Positions 34,782 through 42,677 of a stretch of 64,000 bases of DNA are shown here, one piece after another (position 1 is the stretch's first letter; each line of letters starts with the position of its first letter). The stretch comes from Candidatus Ferrigenium altingense (lineage in GTDB: Bacteria > Pseudomonadota > Gammaproteobacteria > Burkholderiales > Gallionellaceae). The stretch lies in contig JAHRYS010000001.1 of assembly GCA_020621985.1 (NCBI GenBank), positions 372,001-436,000 on the forward strand, given 5' to 3'. The notes under the pieces are model-generated. The model saw nothing but the letters and a program-made list of their open reading frames with translations. It made no database searches and was not told where the DNA came from. Made by a program: the position numbers and the translations under genes.

Positions 34782-35675
34782 TTATTCGCTCTTTTTTTCT
34801 TCAAAACCAAAAACTTTCTTTAGTAGCTTTCGAGCAAAGAAGAGCATGAGGGCAACAATTAGGGCAAGGAGTCCGGCCCACAGCTTGGAAATATTTTCCC
34901 TTAATATTTTCCAAATATCCTCTTCTGGAACTATCTGTACAACTACCTTTACTGTTATATCTTTCGCTGCCTTAGGATCAGGATCACCACTGCAATTATC
35001 TCCACCAAAAATCTCTATACGAGCCCCTACCGGATAGATGTCGTTTCGTTCATATTTTGGTGTTAGCTGAAAGTTAACTGTTGTTCCTGTTGGATCAAAT
35101 AGTTGACATTTGCTCGATGGTTCAACATTAAACGCGTTGGCATTCGGTACAACAAGCACGGTTTTAGGCCTGACAGATGTAGTTATTACAGCTGACGCGC
35201 TCGTCAATCCGGATGGAAAATTTGACTCAAGATTAATATTTCCAATCCAAACTCTTAGATCGCCCGGTGGTCCAGGGATTGTAATTGTTGGAGTGGCTGC
35301 TAATTCAGCTTTGATATCCTCAAATCTATTAGTTTCAATAGATGTTGCTTTGACCTTGGATTTTCCTGCAATGCTTAATACTTTCCTTTGGCTCTCTGCT
35401 GCTTTAGCAGGCGAAAATTTACTGGCAAAACTTACAGTACCTTTGTTCAAATATATTGCTTTGGGTGCTTCTGCCTTTGGTGCTGGTGCGGGAGCAGCCT
35501 TTGGTGCTGGTGCGGGAGCAGCCTTTGGTGCTGGTTCTGATACTGCAGCGCATCCGGATAAAAAAATAGCAATTAAAGATATGGACAGGCTGCTATGTAG
35601 CGGAGGTATAAATGGTTGGGGAATTTTGCAGATTGCCGATTTAAGGCGATGGTACAACGAGCAAAGATTTTCCAT
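34782..35675 (-). CDS. Putative lipoprotein with PAPAPKA repeats and a C-terminal membrane helix, AT-rich
   Basis: The start at 35675 is preferred because GGAGAG lies 7 bases upstream; it gives 297 residues. A lipobox SGC follows a hydrophobic core (ISLIAIFLSGC). Next come near-identical PAPKAAPAPAPKA repeats, then an AKAAESQRKVLSI...KSKVKATSIETNRFEDIKAEL segment, a strand-rich middle part, and a C-terminal helix (WAGLLALIVALMLFFA) with a KKSE-rich end. I do not recognise a family. Base composition is clearly more AT-rich than all neighbours, and the gene sits between purM and purN, so it looks recently acquired. The paired lipid anchor and C-terminal helix would tie both ends to a membrane. 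Confidence 0.6.
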   Translation of the reverse strand: MENLCSLYHRLKSAICKIPQPFIPPLHSSLSISLIAIFLSGCAAVSEPAPKAAPAPAPKAAPAPAPKAEAPKAIYLNKGTVSFASKFSPAKAAESQRKVLSIAGKSKVKATSIETNRFEDIKAELAATPTITIPGPPGDLRVWIGNINLESNFPSGLTSASAVITTSVRPKTVLVVPNANAFNVEPSSKCQLFDPTGTTVNFQLTPKYERNDIYPVGARIEIFGGDNCSGDPDPKAAKDITVKVVVQIVPEEDIWKILRENISKLWAGLLALIVALMLFFARKLLKKVFGFEEKKSE

Positions 35676-35750
35676 GCCACTCTCCATGTAAACGCTAGAA
35701 TAGCCACACCCACGCATGGGCGTGACACTTAAATCTCCCCGCCTTGCCGA

Positions 35751-36791
35751 TTACGTCACCTGCGTCTGATGCTCCCCACCATTCCTCGCGCGAATTACGC
35801 CGATCTTCGCCACAGTCTCGCCCGCTGCTTGCAACTGGCTGACGGCTTTGTCGGCATCCGCTGCCGCGACGACAACGACCATGCCGATGCCGCAATTGAA
35901 GGTGCGGTACATTTCCTGCGGCGCGACGTTGCCCATCTCGCGCAGCCAGTCGAACAGCACGGGGGTGTGCCAGGCTTTGCCGTCCAGTTGCGCGACGGTG
36001 TTTTCCGGCAATACGCGCGGCACGTTTTCCAGCAGGCCGCCCCCGGTGATATGCGCCATGCCCTTCACGGTGAGCTTCTGCATCAGCGCCAGCAGCGGCT
36101 TCACGTAGATGCGCGTCGGTGCCATGATGCAGTCGGCCAGCGTGCGCTCGCCGTCGAATCTCGCATTCAGATCCGGCTTGCTGCGCTCGATGATCTTGCG
36201 CACCAGCGAATAGCCGTTGGAATGCGCGCCGTTCGATGCGAGGCCGATCACCGCGTCGCCCGCTTTGATGTCTCGTCCGCTGATGATGCTGGCCTTTTCC
36301 ACCACGCCGACCGCAAAGCCGGCAAGGTCGTATTCCCCGGCCGGGTACATGCCGGGCATCTCGGCAGTTTCCCCGCCGATCAGCGCGCAGCCGGCCTGTT
36401 CGCAGCCGAAGGCGATGCCCTTGATGACCTCGGTGGCGGCCTCCACGTCGAGCTTGCCGCAGGCGAAATAATCGAGGAAGAACAGCGGTTCTGCGCCCTG
36501 CACCAGGATGTCGTTGACGCTCATGCCGACCAGGTCGATGCCGACGGTGTCGTGGCGGTTCAGCTCGAAGGCAAGCCTGAGCTTGGTGCCGACGCCGTCG
36601 GTGCCGGACACCAGCACCGGCTCCTTGTATTTTTTCGAGATTTCCACCAGCGCACCGAAGCCGCCGATGCCGTTGAGCACCTCGGGGCGCATGGTGCGCC
36701 TGGCAAACGGTTTGATGTTCTCGACGAGGCGGTCGCCTGCATCGATATCGACGCCGGCGTCGCGGTATGACAGTGAACTGGATGGGTTCAA
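35751..36791 (-). CDS. purM: Phosphoribosylformylglycinamidine cyclo-ligase (AIR synthetase)
   Basis: Converts FGAM to AIR with ATP in purine synthesis. The 346-residue protein shows the PurM family blocks: [91 protein letters not shown] and [17 protein letters not shown]. It diverges from the PerM-type gene. The next gene on its strand is the AT-rich lipoprotein and then purN. Confidence 0.97.
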   Translation of the reverse strand: MNPSSSLSYRDAGVDIDAGDRLVENIKPFARRTMRPEVLNGIGGFGALVEISKKYKEPVLVSGTDGVGTKLRLAFELNRHDTVGIDLVGMSVNDILVQGAEPLFFLDYFACGKLDVEAATEVIKGIAFGCEQAGCALIGGETAEMPGMYPAGEYDLAGFAVGVVEKASIISGRDIKAGDAVIGLASNGAHSNGYSLVRKIIERSKPDLNARFDGERTLADCIMAPTRIYVKPLLALMQKLTVKGMAHITGGGLLENVPRVLPENTVAQLDGKAWHTPVLFDWLREMGNVAPQEMYRTFNCGIGMVVVVAAADADKAVSQLQAAGETVAKIGVIRARNGGEHQTQVT

Positions 36792-36852
36792 GTTGAGTTC
36801 TCGCTTTCTTCAGGATAAAGTGCTGCACGATTTTCCGCGAATTTTACCCGAA

Positions 36853-37911
36853 ATGACCCTGTCCCGCTTCGCCGCCGTGCAATGGCTGTCCTTCGCCGCA
36901 GTGGCTGCCGTGCTGCTGTATCTGCTCAGCCCGATCCTCACGCCGTTCGTCGCGGCGGGCATCCTCGCCTACATCTGCAATCCGCTGGTGCAGCGGCTGA
37001 GCGCGCGGAAAATGCCGCGCACGCTGGCGGTGGTGCTGGTGATGGGGGGCTTGCTGCTGCTGTCCGGCTTGCTGCTGCTGATCATGCTGCCGCTGCTGGA
37101 AAAGGAAATCAGCCTGTTCGTGATGCGCGTGCCGGACTGGATCGACGCGGCGCGCACGCATCTGTTGCCACAGTTGCAGCAATGGTTTGGCGCCAGCGTG
37201 GCATGGGACAGCCAAGCGCTGAAGAATCTGTTGCTCAGCCACTGGCAAGGCGCGGGCGGGGTCGCGGGAAAAGTGCTGCCCTGGCTCGGCAGCAGCGGCG
37301 GCGCGATTGTCGGCGCGCTGGTCAACCTGCTGCTGATCCCGGTGGCGATGTTCTACCTGCTGCGCGATTGGGATGCGCTGGTCGCGCGCCTCGACGAGCT
37401 GGTCCCGCGCGATTGGCATCGCAAGGTTACGGAAATCTTCGTCGAGGTGGATCGCGTGCTGGCGGAATTCCTGCGCGGGCAGATCTCCGTGATGCTGCTG
37501 ATGAGCGCGTATTACACGGTGGCGCTGTGGCTGGTCGGGTTGGAGTTCGCGCTGCCCATCGGTATCCTCGCCGGAATGCTGGTGTTCGTGCCTTATCTGG
37601 GCATGATCATCGGCCTGTCGCTCGCGACGCTGGCGGCGGTGATGCAATTCCCCGGCTTCAGCGGCGTATTGCTGGTGTGGGCGGCGTTCGGCGCGGGGCA
37701 GTTGCTCGAGGGGATGGTCGTCACCCCGTGGCTGGTCGGTGACCGCATCGGCCTGCATCCGCTCGCGGTGATCTTCGCGCTGCTCGCCTTCGGGCAAGTG
37801 CTCGGCTTCTTCGGCCTGTTGCTGGCGCTGCCGCTGTCCGCCATCCTGCTGGTCGCGCTGCGCCACGGCAAGGCGTGGTATCTAACCAGCAGCATGTATC
37901 AAAAACCATGA
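36853..37911 (+). CDS. AI-2E / PerM-type membrane permease
   Basis: The start at 36853 (MTLSRFAAVQWL) gives 352 residues with typical PerM layout. Upstream codons of the open frame lie inside the divergent purM leader. About seven helices are seen, with the family core FLRGQISVMLLMSAYYTVALWLVGLEFALPIGILAGMLVFVPYLGMIIG and the last block VGDRIGLHPLAVIFALLAFGQVLGFFGLLLALPLSAILLV. Substrates of this family vary (autoinducer export, Na+/H+). It ends in an ATGA overlap with hda, a linkage common in beta- and gammaproteobacteria. Confidence 0.92.
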   Translation: MTLSRFAAVQWLSFAAVAAVLLYLLSPILTPFVAAGILAYICNPLVQRLSARKMPRTLAVVLVMGGLLLLSGLLLLIMLPLLEKEISLFVMRVPDWIDAARTHLLPQLQQWFGASVAWDSQALKNLLLSHWQGAGGVAGKVLPWLGSSGGAIVGALVNLLLIPVAMFYLLRDWDALVARLDELVPRDWHRKVTEIFVEVDRVLAEFLRGQISVMLLMSAYYTVALWLVGLEFALPIGILAGMLVFVPYLGMIIGLSLATLAAVMQFPGFSGVLLVWAAFGAGQLLEGMVVTPWLVGDRIGLHPLAVIFALLAFGQVLGFFGLLLALPLSAILLVALRHGKAWYLTSSMYQKP

Positions 37912-38579
37912 GCCAGTTGCTGCTCGACATCGCCCCCGGCTGGCAGCCGACCCTCGACAATTTTGTTGCGGGGCGCAATCTCGAATTGCTTTCGGCGCTG
38001 CGCCACGCGCTGGCGGGTGGCAGCGAGCGGTGTTTCTACCTGTGGGGCGAAGCCGGCAGCGGCAGGAGCCATCTGCTGCAAGCCTGCGTGCGCGCCGTAT
38101 CGGATGCGCGGCACAGCGCAAGCTATGCGCAGGGCAGCGTGCCCCGCATGGCATCGGAGGGGCTCGCCGAGATGGTCGCGGTGGACGATGTCGAGCGCCT
38201 TGATGAGGCCGCGCAAATCGAGCTGTTCGACCTCTACAACCGGATGCGCGACAGCGGCGGCATGTTGCTGGTCAGCGGCACGCAAGCGCCGCTGCATCTC
38301 CGACTTCGCGACGATTTGCGCACCCGCCTCGGCTGGGGTCTGGTGTATCAGGTGCACGGGCTGAGCGACGAAGAAAAAAAGCAGGCGTTGATGCAACATG
38401 CGCAGTCGCGCGGCTTCGCGCTGCCGCCGGAAGTCACACAATATTTATTGCGCCACGGGCGCCGCGACCTGCCCAGCCTGCTGGCGGCGCTGGATGCGCT
38501 GGACGCGCATTCGCTGCGCCTGCACCGCGCGCCGTCGGTGCCGCTGCTGAAAGAAATTTTGCAACATGAATTTGGTTAA
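37908..38579 (+). CDS. hda: DnaA regulatory inactivator Hda
   Basis: A 223-residue DnaA-like AAA+ protein that with the beta clamp stimulates hydrolysis of DnaA-ATP. The start at 37908 overlaps the permease stop and puts the clamp-binding-like QLLLDI motif at residues 3-8, as in Hda. A Walker A-like GEAGSGRSHLLQA, a modified Walker B (VAVDDVERL) and a sensor region (RDDLRTRLGWGLVYQV) follow. All are family features. Confidence 0.93.
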   Translation: MSQLLLDIAPGWQPTLDNFVAGRNLELLSALRHALAGGSERCFYLWGEAGSGRSHLLQACVRAVSDARHSASYAQGSVPRMASEGLAEMVAVDDVERLDEAAQIELFDLYNRMRDSGGMLLVSGTQAPLHLRLRDDLRTRLGWGLVYQVHGLSDEEKKQALMQHAQSRGFALPPEVTQYLLRHGRRDLPSLLAALDALDAHSLRLHRAPSVPLLKEILQHEFG

Positions 38580-38592
38580 AGTGAAAACCATA

Positions 38593-38723
38593 TCACCACG
38601 AAGAACACGAAGATCACGAAGTTTTTGCGTGAAATCGCATATTTTTGCAGTTGGTACAAGAGGTGGCAGGCATGTTCAGCAATAATTCGTTTTTCTTCGT
38701 GACCTTCGTGTCCTTCGTGGTGA
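38593..38723. repeat. 9-nt-period hairpin repeat, CACGAAG family, copy B2
   Basis: The left arm begins TCACCACGAAGAACACGAAG and adds ATCACGAAG; the right arm is the complement of TCACCACGAAGGACACGAAG plus GTCACGAAG. Arms of 29 nt pair almost perfectly around a loop of about 73 nt. It lies between the co-directional genes hda and the HAD hydrolase. Confidence 0.88.
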
Positions 38724-38732
38724 GGTTTTGAA

Positions 38733-39395
38733 ATGAATCTGGCTCTATTTGATCTGGACAACACCCTGCTGAACGGCGACAGCGATTTCGAGTGGTCGCA
38801 ATTCCTGATCCGCATCGGCGTGCTCGACCGCGAACTGTTCGAGGTGAAGAACCTCGCCTTCTATGAGCAATACAAGGCCGGGACGCTGGACATCCACGAA
38901 TTTCTGGATTTTCAATTGAAGCCGCTGTCGCGCCATTCCCGCAAGACGCTGGATGCGTGGCACCGGCAATTCATGCGCGAGAGCGTGCTGCCGATGATCA
39001 CCCCGCTGTCGCGCGATCTGGTGCAGCGCCATCGTGCGGCGGGCGATATATGCGCCATCATCACCGCCACCAACAGCTTCGTCACCGCGCCGATCGCGCG
39101 CGAATTCGGCGTCGAGCACCTGATTGCCACCGAGCCGGAACACAGGGGCGGCGAGTTCACCGGGAATGTGGCGGATGTGCCGTGCTTCCGCGAAGGCAAG
39201 ATCACCCGTCTGGAAAACTGGCTCGCAGAACGCGGCTGGACGCTGGACAGCTTTGCCGACAGCACGTTCTACAGCGATTCGCTGAACGACCTGCCGCTGC
39301 TGTGCAAAGTGCAACACCCGGTCGCGGCAAATCCCGATGAAACGCTGCGTGCCCATGCCGAGCAGCACGGCTGGCGCATCATCAATCTGCGCTAG
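38733..39395 (+). CDS. HAD family hydrolase (HAD-IB, SerB-like phosphatase)
   Basis: A 220-residue soluble phosphatase with all HAD motifs: FDLDNTLL (nucleophile Asp), ITATNS (motif II), GKITR (Lys) and FYSDSLNDLPLL (motif III acidic pair). The helical cap lies between residues 20 and 90. It belongs to the HAD-IB group with phosphoserine phosphatase and related enzymes; the substrate is unknown. The repeat B2 separates it from hda. Confidence 0.92.
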   Translation: MNLALFDLDNTLLNGDSDFEWSQFLIRIGVLDRELFEVKNLAFYEQYKAGTLDIHEFLDFQLKPLSRHSRKTLDAWHRQFMRESVLPMITPLSRDLVQRHRAAGDICAIITATNSFVTAPIAREFGVEHLIATEPEHRGGEFTGNVADVPCFREGKITRLENWLAERGWTLDSFADSTFYSDSLNDLPLLCKVQHPVAANPDETLRAHAEQHGWRIINLR

Positions 39396-39425
39396 CGATA
39401 TTCGCCGGGGGAGGGTGGGGCGCTC

Positions 39426-39656
39426 ATGGTGAAATCAACGGTAGAGCTCTACGGCACCTCGTGCTGCCACCTGTGCGAGGAGGCAGAAACAGTCATATGT
39501 GAGGCAGGGGTTGTTGCGGAGCATATCGACATCGCCGACGACAACGGCTTGCTCGAAAAATACGGCGTGCGCATCCCGGTATTGCGGCGCATCGACAATG
39601 GTGCGGAGCTTGGCTGGCCGTTCGATGCTATGGCTGTGGTGCAGTTTCTGGCGTGA
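39426..39656 (+). CDS. Glutaredoxin-like family protein
   Basis: A 76-residue thioredoxin-fold protein with ELYGTSCCHLCEEAE, giving a CHLC redox pair, and the cis-Pro block YGVRIPVLRR. This is the short DUF836/glutaredoxin-like group, not classical glutaredoxin (no CPYC). A role in thiol or metal chemistry is likely. It follows the HAD gene by 30 bases on the same strand. Confidence 0.85.
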   Translation: MVKSTVELYGTSCCHLCEEAETVICEAGVVAEHIDIADDNGLLEKYGVRIPVLRRIDNGAELGWPFDAMAVVQFLA

Positions 39657-39753
39657 TGCGGCGGTAAATGTATCGTCATGAATTACGAAAAATTCAATCA
39701 AGAAGCAAACTTCTGCCAACTGGAGGCCATCTGCCTTGGCCCATGGGTGTGCG

Positions 39754-40155
39754 TCACGTTTCTTTCTTGAATTTTTCGATGACGCGCCGGTCGCGTTTGG
39801 TCGGCCTGCCTTTGAAGTGGAATGGCGGCGGCTGTTCCTTGAGCAGGGCGGCAATCGCGAGCCGGCGCTGGCGGCTTTCATCGGTCTCGCGATACAGTTT
39901 TTGCGCCTCGGTGGCTGAGCCGCGCTTGTTCGACAGCGCCAGCACCTCGACCACGAATTGAAGCTGCCCGATGCGGATGTCCAGTGTATCGCCCGGCGCA
40001 ACCGTCTTGGCGGGTTTGACGCGCGCTTCATTGAGCAGCATCTTGCCGCACTCGACCGCCGCCGTTGCCAGGGAGCGCGTCTTGAAGAAGCGTGCGGCCC
40101 ATAGCCACTTGTCGATGCGGAACCTTTCGCTGTCGTCGCCGGTGTTCATTGTCAT
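39754..40155 (-). CDS. hslR: Ribosome-associated heat-shock protein Hsp15 (S4 RNA-binding)
   Basis: A 133-residue RNA-binding protein with an S4 domain at the N-terminus (RIDKWLWAARFFKTRSLATAAVECGKMLLNEARVKPAKTVAPGD) and a basic C-terminus (GRPTKRDRRVIEKF). This matches Hsp15, which binds free 50S subunits carrying stalled nascent chains. It lies 15 bases after the methyltransferase stop. Confidence 0.93.
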   Translation of the reverse strand: MTMNTGDDSERFRIDKWLWAARFFKTRSLATAAVECGKMLLNEARVKPAKTVAPGDTLDIRIGQLQFVVEVLALSNKRGSATEAQKLYRETDESRQRRLAIAALLKEQPPPFHFKGRPTKRDRRVIEKFKKET

Positions 40156-40170
40156 CTTCGTCAGGGGGAT

Positions 40171-40965
40171 TTACATGCGCCACACCAGCAGGGTGGAGCG
40201 GTGCAGGTCATCCACTTGTACCGTCTCATGCGGGGTTTGTTCCGGTACGGCGAAGGTGCTGCTGATGAATACCGTGCCGGGCCGCATCTCGGCGCGCGCC
40301 TTGCGCCACAGCCGTTCCATCGGTACGGGCGAGAGGTAGGCGAACACCGCGTCGTATTGCGCCAGATCGTCATCCCAGATGCTGCCCCAGCGCACGTTGC
40401 AGTTGCGATAGCCGCCCAGTTTGATGCGCAGCCAGCTCCACAAAAACGGCAGCGGGGCGGATTCCAGGCCGGCGTATTGCCCGTCAGGCCGAGCGCTGGC
40501 AAGGTGCGTTAACACGCCGCCCAAGCCGGAGCCGAGGTCGATGAAGCGGAAACCTGGTTTTCCCTCTCCCCCTGCCCCTCCCCCGCTTGCGGGGGAGGGG
40601 AGCAGGTGTTCCAGCGCGCGCCATACCTTCTCGCTGGAAAGATACAGCGGCACCTGGGTGCGGAAGGTGCTCCAGTACACCGCCAGCAGGATGAGAAATG
40701 CGGCGAGAAAAAAATTGGGCGGGATGTCCAGCGCGAGCATCAATATTAGCGCGGGGGCAAACAACAATTGGATCGGCAGCCACCAGCGTGCCAACCCGGC
40801 AAAGCGGCTGAGAGAGGCGGCGAGCAGGCCACACAGCAATGCAAAAGCGAGCGGAGAGGGGTGCAGGCCGGACAGGTGGACGCTGAGCAGGGTCAGTGCG
40901 ACGGCCGTGATTTGCAGCAGCGCTGCGGTGACGGCGGGCGGGAGCTTTTGGAGCAAGGCGCGCAA
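40171..40965 (-). CDS. Class I SAM-dependent methyltransferase with N-terminal membrane helices
   Basis: The first ~95 residues form about three or four hydrophobic helices (VTAALLQITAVALTLLSVHLSG, LLAASLSRFAGLARWWLPIQLLFAPALILML, FFLAAFLILLAVYW). A Rossmann methyltransferase domain follows with the SAM loop FIDLGSGLGGVLTHLA. Between them, residues about 122-136 (PSPASGGGAGGEG) are encoded by a perfect GC palindrome and look like an in-frame repeat insertion. The methyl acceptor is unknown. Confidence 0.78.
   Translation of the reverse strand: MRALLQKLPPAVTAALLQITAVALTLLSVHLSGLHPSPLAFALLCGLLAASLSRFAGLARWWLPIQLLFAPALILMLALDIPPNFFLAAFLILLAVYWSTFRTQVPLYLSSEKVWRALEHLLPSPASGGGAGGEGKPGFRFIDLGSGLGGVLTHLASARPDGQYAGLESAPLPFLWSWLRIKLGGYRNCNVRWGSIWDDDLAQYDAVFAYLSPVPMERLWRKARAEMRPGTVFISSTFAVPEQTPHETVQVDDLHRSTLLVWRM
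40556..40602. repeat. CCCCTCCCCCGC palindrome inside the methyltransferase gene
   Basis: CCCCTCCCCCGC (40575-40586) and its exact complement (40589-40600) are separated by 2 bases, preceded by CCCTCTCCCCCTG. It codes for PSPASGGGAGGEG in the host protein. It is related to the elements at 11131 and 12880. Confidence 0.85.
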
Positions 40966-40976
40966 GTCAGGGAAGC

Positions 40977-41031
40977 ACCGATTTAATCCGTTCGTGGTGA
41001 GCTTGTCGAACCATGATCGGATTAAATCGGT
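40977..41031. repeat. Composite inverted repeat with TTCGTGGTGAGCTTGTCGAA core
   Basis: ACCGATTTAATCCG (40977-40990) and its exact complement (41018-41031) flank a TTCGTGGTGAGCTTGTCGAA core, which is a common dispersed repeat. A matching partner, GGCTCAGGGCGAACGG, follows at about 41123-41139. The region looks like nested repeats upstream of the methyltransferase. Confidence 0.7.
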
Positions 41032-41061
41032 AACGGCTAATTGTCACTGCTAGCCCTTCGA

Positions 41062-41124
41062 CATAACCAACGACTTGGCTGGCGTCTTTTGGCAGCCTAG
41101 TCGGATGGCTAGTAGTTCCATCAG
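41062..41124 (-). repeat. 63-nt dispersed repeat, copy 1
   Basis: The minus strand starts CTGATGGAACTACTAGCCAT and ends AAGTCGTTGGTTATG. It aligns without gaps over 63 nt with 58588-58650, about 54 matches by my count. Confidence 0.75.
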
Positions 41125-41155
41125 GCTCAGGGCGAACGGATGATTTAGTCCGCAT

Positions 41156-41686
41156 TTAGCGCACCAAGCCGGCTTCGACTTCCAGCCGCTTGGTTTTGCC
41201 AACCAGCCGTTCTACTAGGGTCAGCGCGAAATCCATTGCCGTGCCGGGTCCGCGCGAGGTAATGATTTTTCCGTCTTCCGTGACGGCGGCGGTTTGCAGA
41301 TTGACCTTGGGGTAGCCATCCAGGCAGGTCGGATAGCAGGTGGCCTTGCGCCCGTCCAGCAATCCGGCGGCGGCGAGCACCGAGGGCGCGGCGCAGATCG
41401 CGGCAAGGTATTTTTCCCGTTGCGCCATTTGTTGCAGCAGCGCGGTGAGGCGCTTGTCGGCCTTGAGGTTGTCGGTGCCGGGCTGGCCGCCGGGCAGCAC
41501 GATCATGTCGAAATCCTGATGCTGCGCGAGATCCAGCGTGGTGTCCGCCAGCAGCATCACGCCGCGGCTGGCCAGCACCGGCAGGTCATCCAGACCCGCG
41601 CTGGTCACCTCGATGCCGGCGCGGCTGGCCGTGACGGCTTCAATTTCTTCGCAACCTTGTGCGAGCATAACGAGAACTTTGCGCAT
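41156..41686 (-). CDS. DJ-1/PfpI family protein (YajL-like)
   Basis: The start at 41686 has a GGGAGG ribosome site and begins MRKVLVMLAQGCEEIEAVT as in YajL/DJ-1; the frame upstream is unrelated. The nucleophile Cys lies in AAICAAP, and the SRGPGTAMDFAL block is conserved. At 176 residues it is somewhat short. Between EEIEAVT and RAGIEV about four residues of the usual first helix are missing, and the following loop is also shorter. Family members are chaperone- or deglycase-like proteins; the activity is debated. It lies 70 bases after yajQ. Confidence 0.88.
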   Translation of the reverse strand: MRKVLVMLAQGCEEIEAVTASRAGIEVTSAGLDDLPVLASRGVMLLADTTLDLAQHQDFDMIVLPGGQPGTDNLKADKRLTALLQQMAQREKYLAAICAAPSVLAAAGLLDGRKATCYPTCLDGYPKVNLQTAAVTEDGKIITSRGPGTAMDFALTLVERLVGKTKRLEVEAGLVR

Positions 41687-41756
41687 GATGACCTCCCACG
41701 AAGGGCTTGCGTAGGTCGGAAAAGCACAGCGCCTTCCGACAGATGACCGATAAAAA

Positions 41757-42245
41757 TCAGTCCCTGAAATTCTGGTACTGCAACGGGAAATCGGTGATCG
41801 ATTTTTTGATGAAGGCGATCGCGTCCTGCAGATCGTCGCGGTTCTTGCCGGTGACTCGCACGGTGTCACCCTGGATGCTGGCCTGCACCTTCATCTTGCT
41901 GTCCTTGATCAGCCTGACGATTTTTTTCGCCAGTTCGATCTCCACGCCGACCTTCACTTCACAGCCGCGCTTGACCTTGTTGCCGCTGACTTTTTCGATC
42001 TTGTCGCTGATCTCCAGGCACTTGATGTCCACGCCGCGCTTGGTCAGTTTGCCGTTCAGGATGTCCTGCACCTGGTCGAGCTGGAATTCGTTGTCGGCCC
42101 ACACGGTAAGCTTGAGTTCGGCTTGCTCGACGCGCGCATCCGAGCCCTTGAAGTCGAAGCGGGTGCCGACTTCCTTGTTGGTCTGCTCGATCGCGTTCTT
42201 TACCTCGGTCTTGTCCACTTCTGAAACGATGTCGAAAGATGGCAT
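41757..42245 (-). CDS. yajQ: YajQ family nucleotide-binding protein
   Basis: A 162-residue protein with the entire DUF520/YajQ pattern: [85 protein letters not shown] and LQDAIAFIK. Homologs bind nucleotides, and in some bacteria cyclic-di-GMP. It is separated from ppnP by the A2 hairpin. Confidence 0.96.
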   Translation of the reverse strand: MPSFDIVSEVDKTEVKNAIEQTNKEVGTRFDFKGSDARVEQAELKLTVWADNEFQLDQVQDILNGKLTKRGVDIKCLEISDKIEKVSGNKVKRGCEVKVGVEIELAKKIVRLIKDSKMKVQASIQGDTVRVTGKNRDDLQDAIAFIKKSITDFPLQYQNFRD

Positions 42246-42278
42246 GGTGATCTCACTATAAAGAAAAACAAAAACTTG

Positions 42279-42331
42279 GTCCGCAGATTACGCAGATTCA
42301 CACAGATTTTAATCGGCGTTAATCTGCGGAT
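42279..42331. repeat. 9-nt-period hairpin repeat, CGCAGATTA family, copy A2
   Basis: The left arm is TCCGCAGATTACGCAGATTC plus ACACAGATT; the right arm TTAATCTGCGGAT pairs with the outer unit. It is a shorter member with one full and one partial pairing unit. It lies between the co-directional genes ppnP and yajQ. Confidence 0.8.
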
Positions 42332-42344
42332 AGTTCTTTTCAGA

Positions 42345-42662
42345 TTAACCAAAACTGCAAACGTAATTTACTTCATCCCTGGCGTGTATCTCAAAGCTGC
42401 TGTTCTCGGCCACCTTGAAGCTGGCACCCGCAGCATAGGTCTTGAACGCCGGCTCGCCGGCGATTTTCACTTCGCAGGTGCCGGAGGTGATTTCCATCAG
42501 TTCCGGTGCGCCGACGTTGAAGGTGAGCTGGCTGCCCGGCATGATTACGCCGACGGTCCTGCGGGTGCCGTCCGGGAAAAACACCGAGTGCGACACGCAC
42601 TTGCCATCGAAGAATACGTTGGCTTTCTTGCCAACCGAGACGTTGTCGAATTTGTCAGACAT
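42345..42662 (-). CDS. ppnP: Pyrimidine/purine nucleoside phosphorylase
   Basis: A 105-residue cupin-like enzyme (former DUF1255) that splits nucleosides with phosphate. The family blocks ANVFFDGKCVSHSVFFPDGTRRTVGVIMPG, TFNVGAPELMEITSGTCEVKI and SFEIHARDEVNYVCSFG are all present, and the length equals that of E. coli PpnP. It lies 15 bases after the argG stop. Confidence 0.95.
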   Translation of the reverse strand: MSDKFDNVSVGKKANVFFDGKCVSHSVFFPDGTRRTVGVIMPGSQLTFNVGAPELMEITSGTCEVKIAGEPAFKTYAAGASFKVAENSSFEIHARDEVNYVCSFG

Positions 42663-42677
42663 TACTATTTTCCCTGT

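Noticed and set aside
38593-38723. CRISPR-like short periodic repeats
   Set aside because: The units are 9 nt, without spacers, and arranged as inverted arms; no cas genes are present.
40967-41155. Small minus-strand frame upstream of the methyltransferase
   Set aside because: It runs through nested dispersed repeats and gives the VRQAHHER-type peptide that such repeats yield anywhere; no ribosome site.
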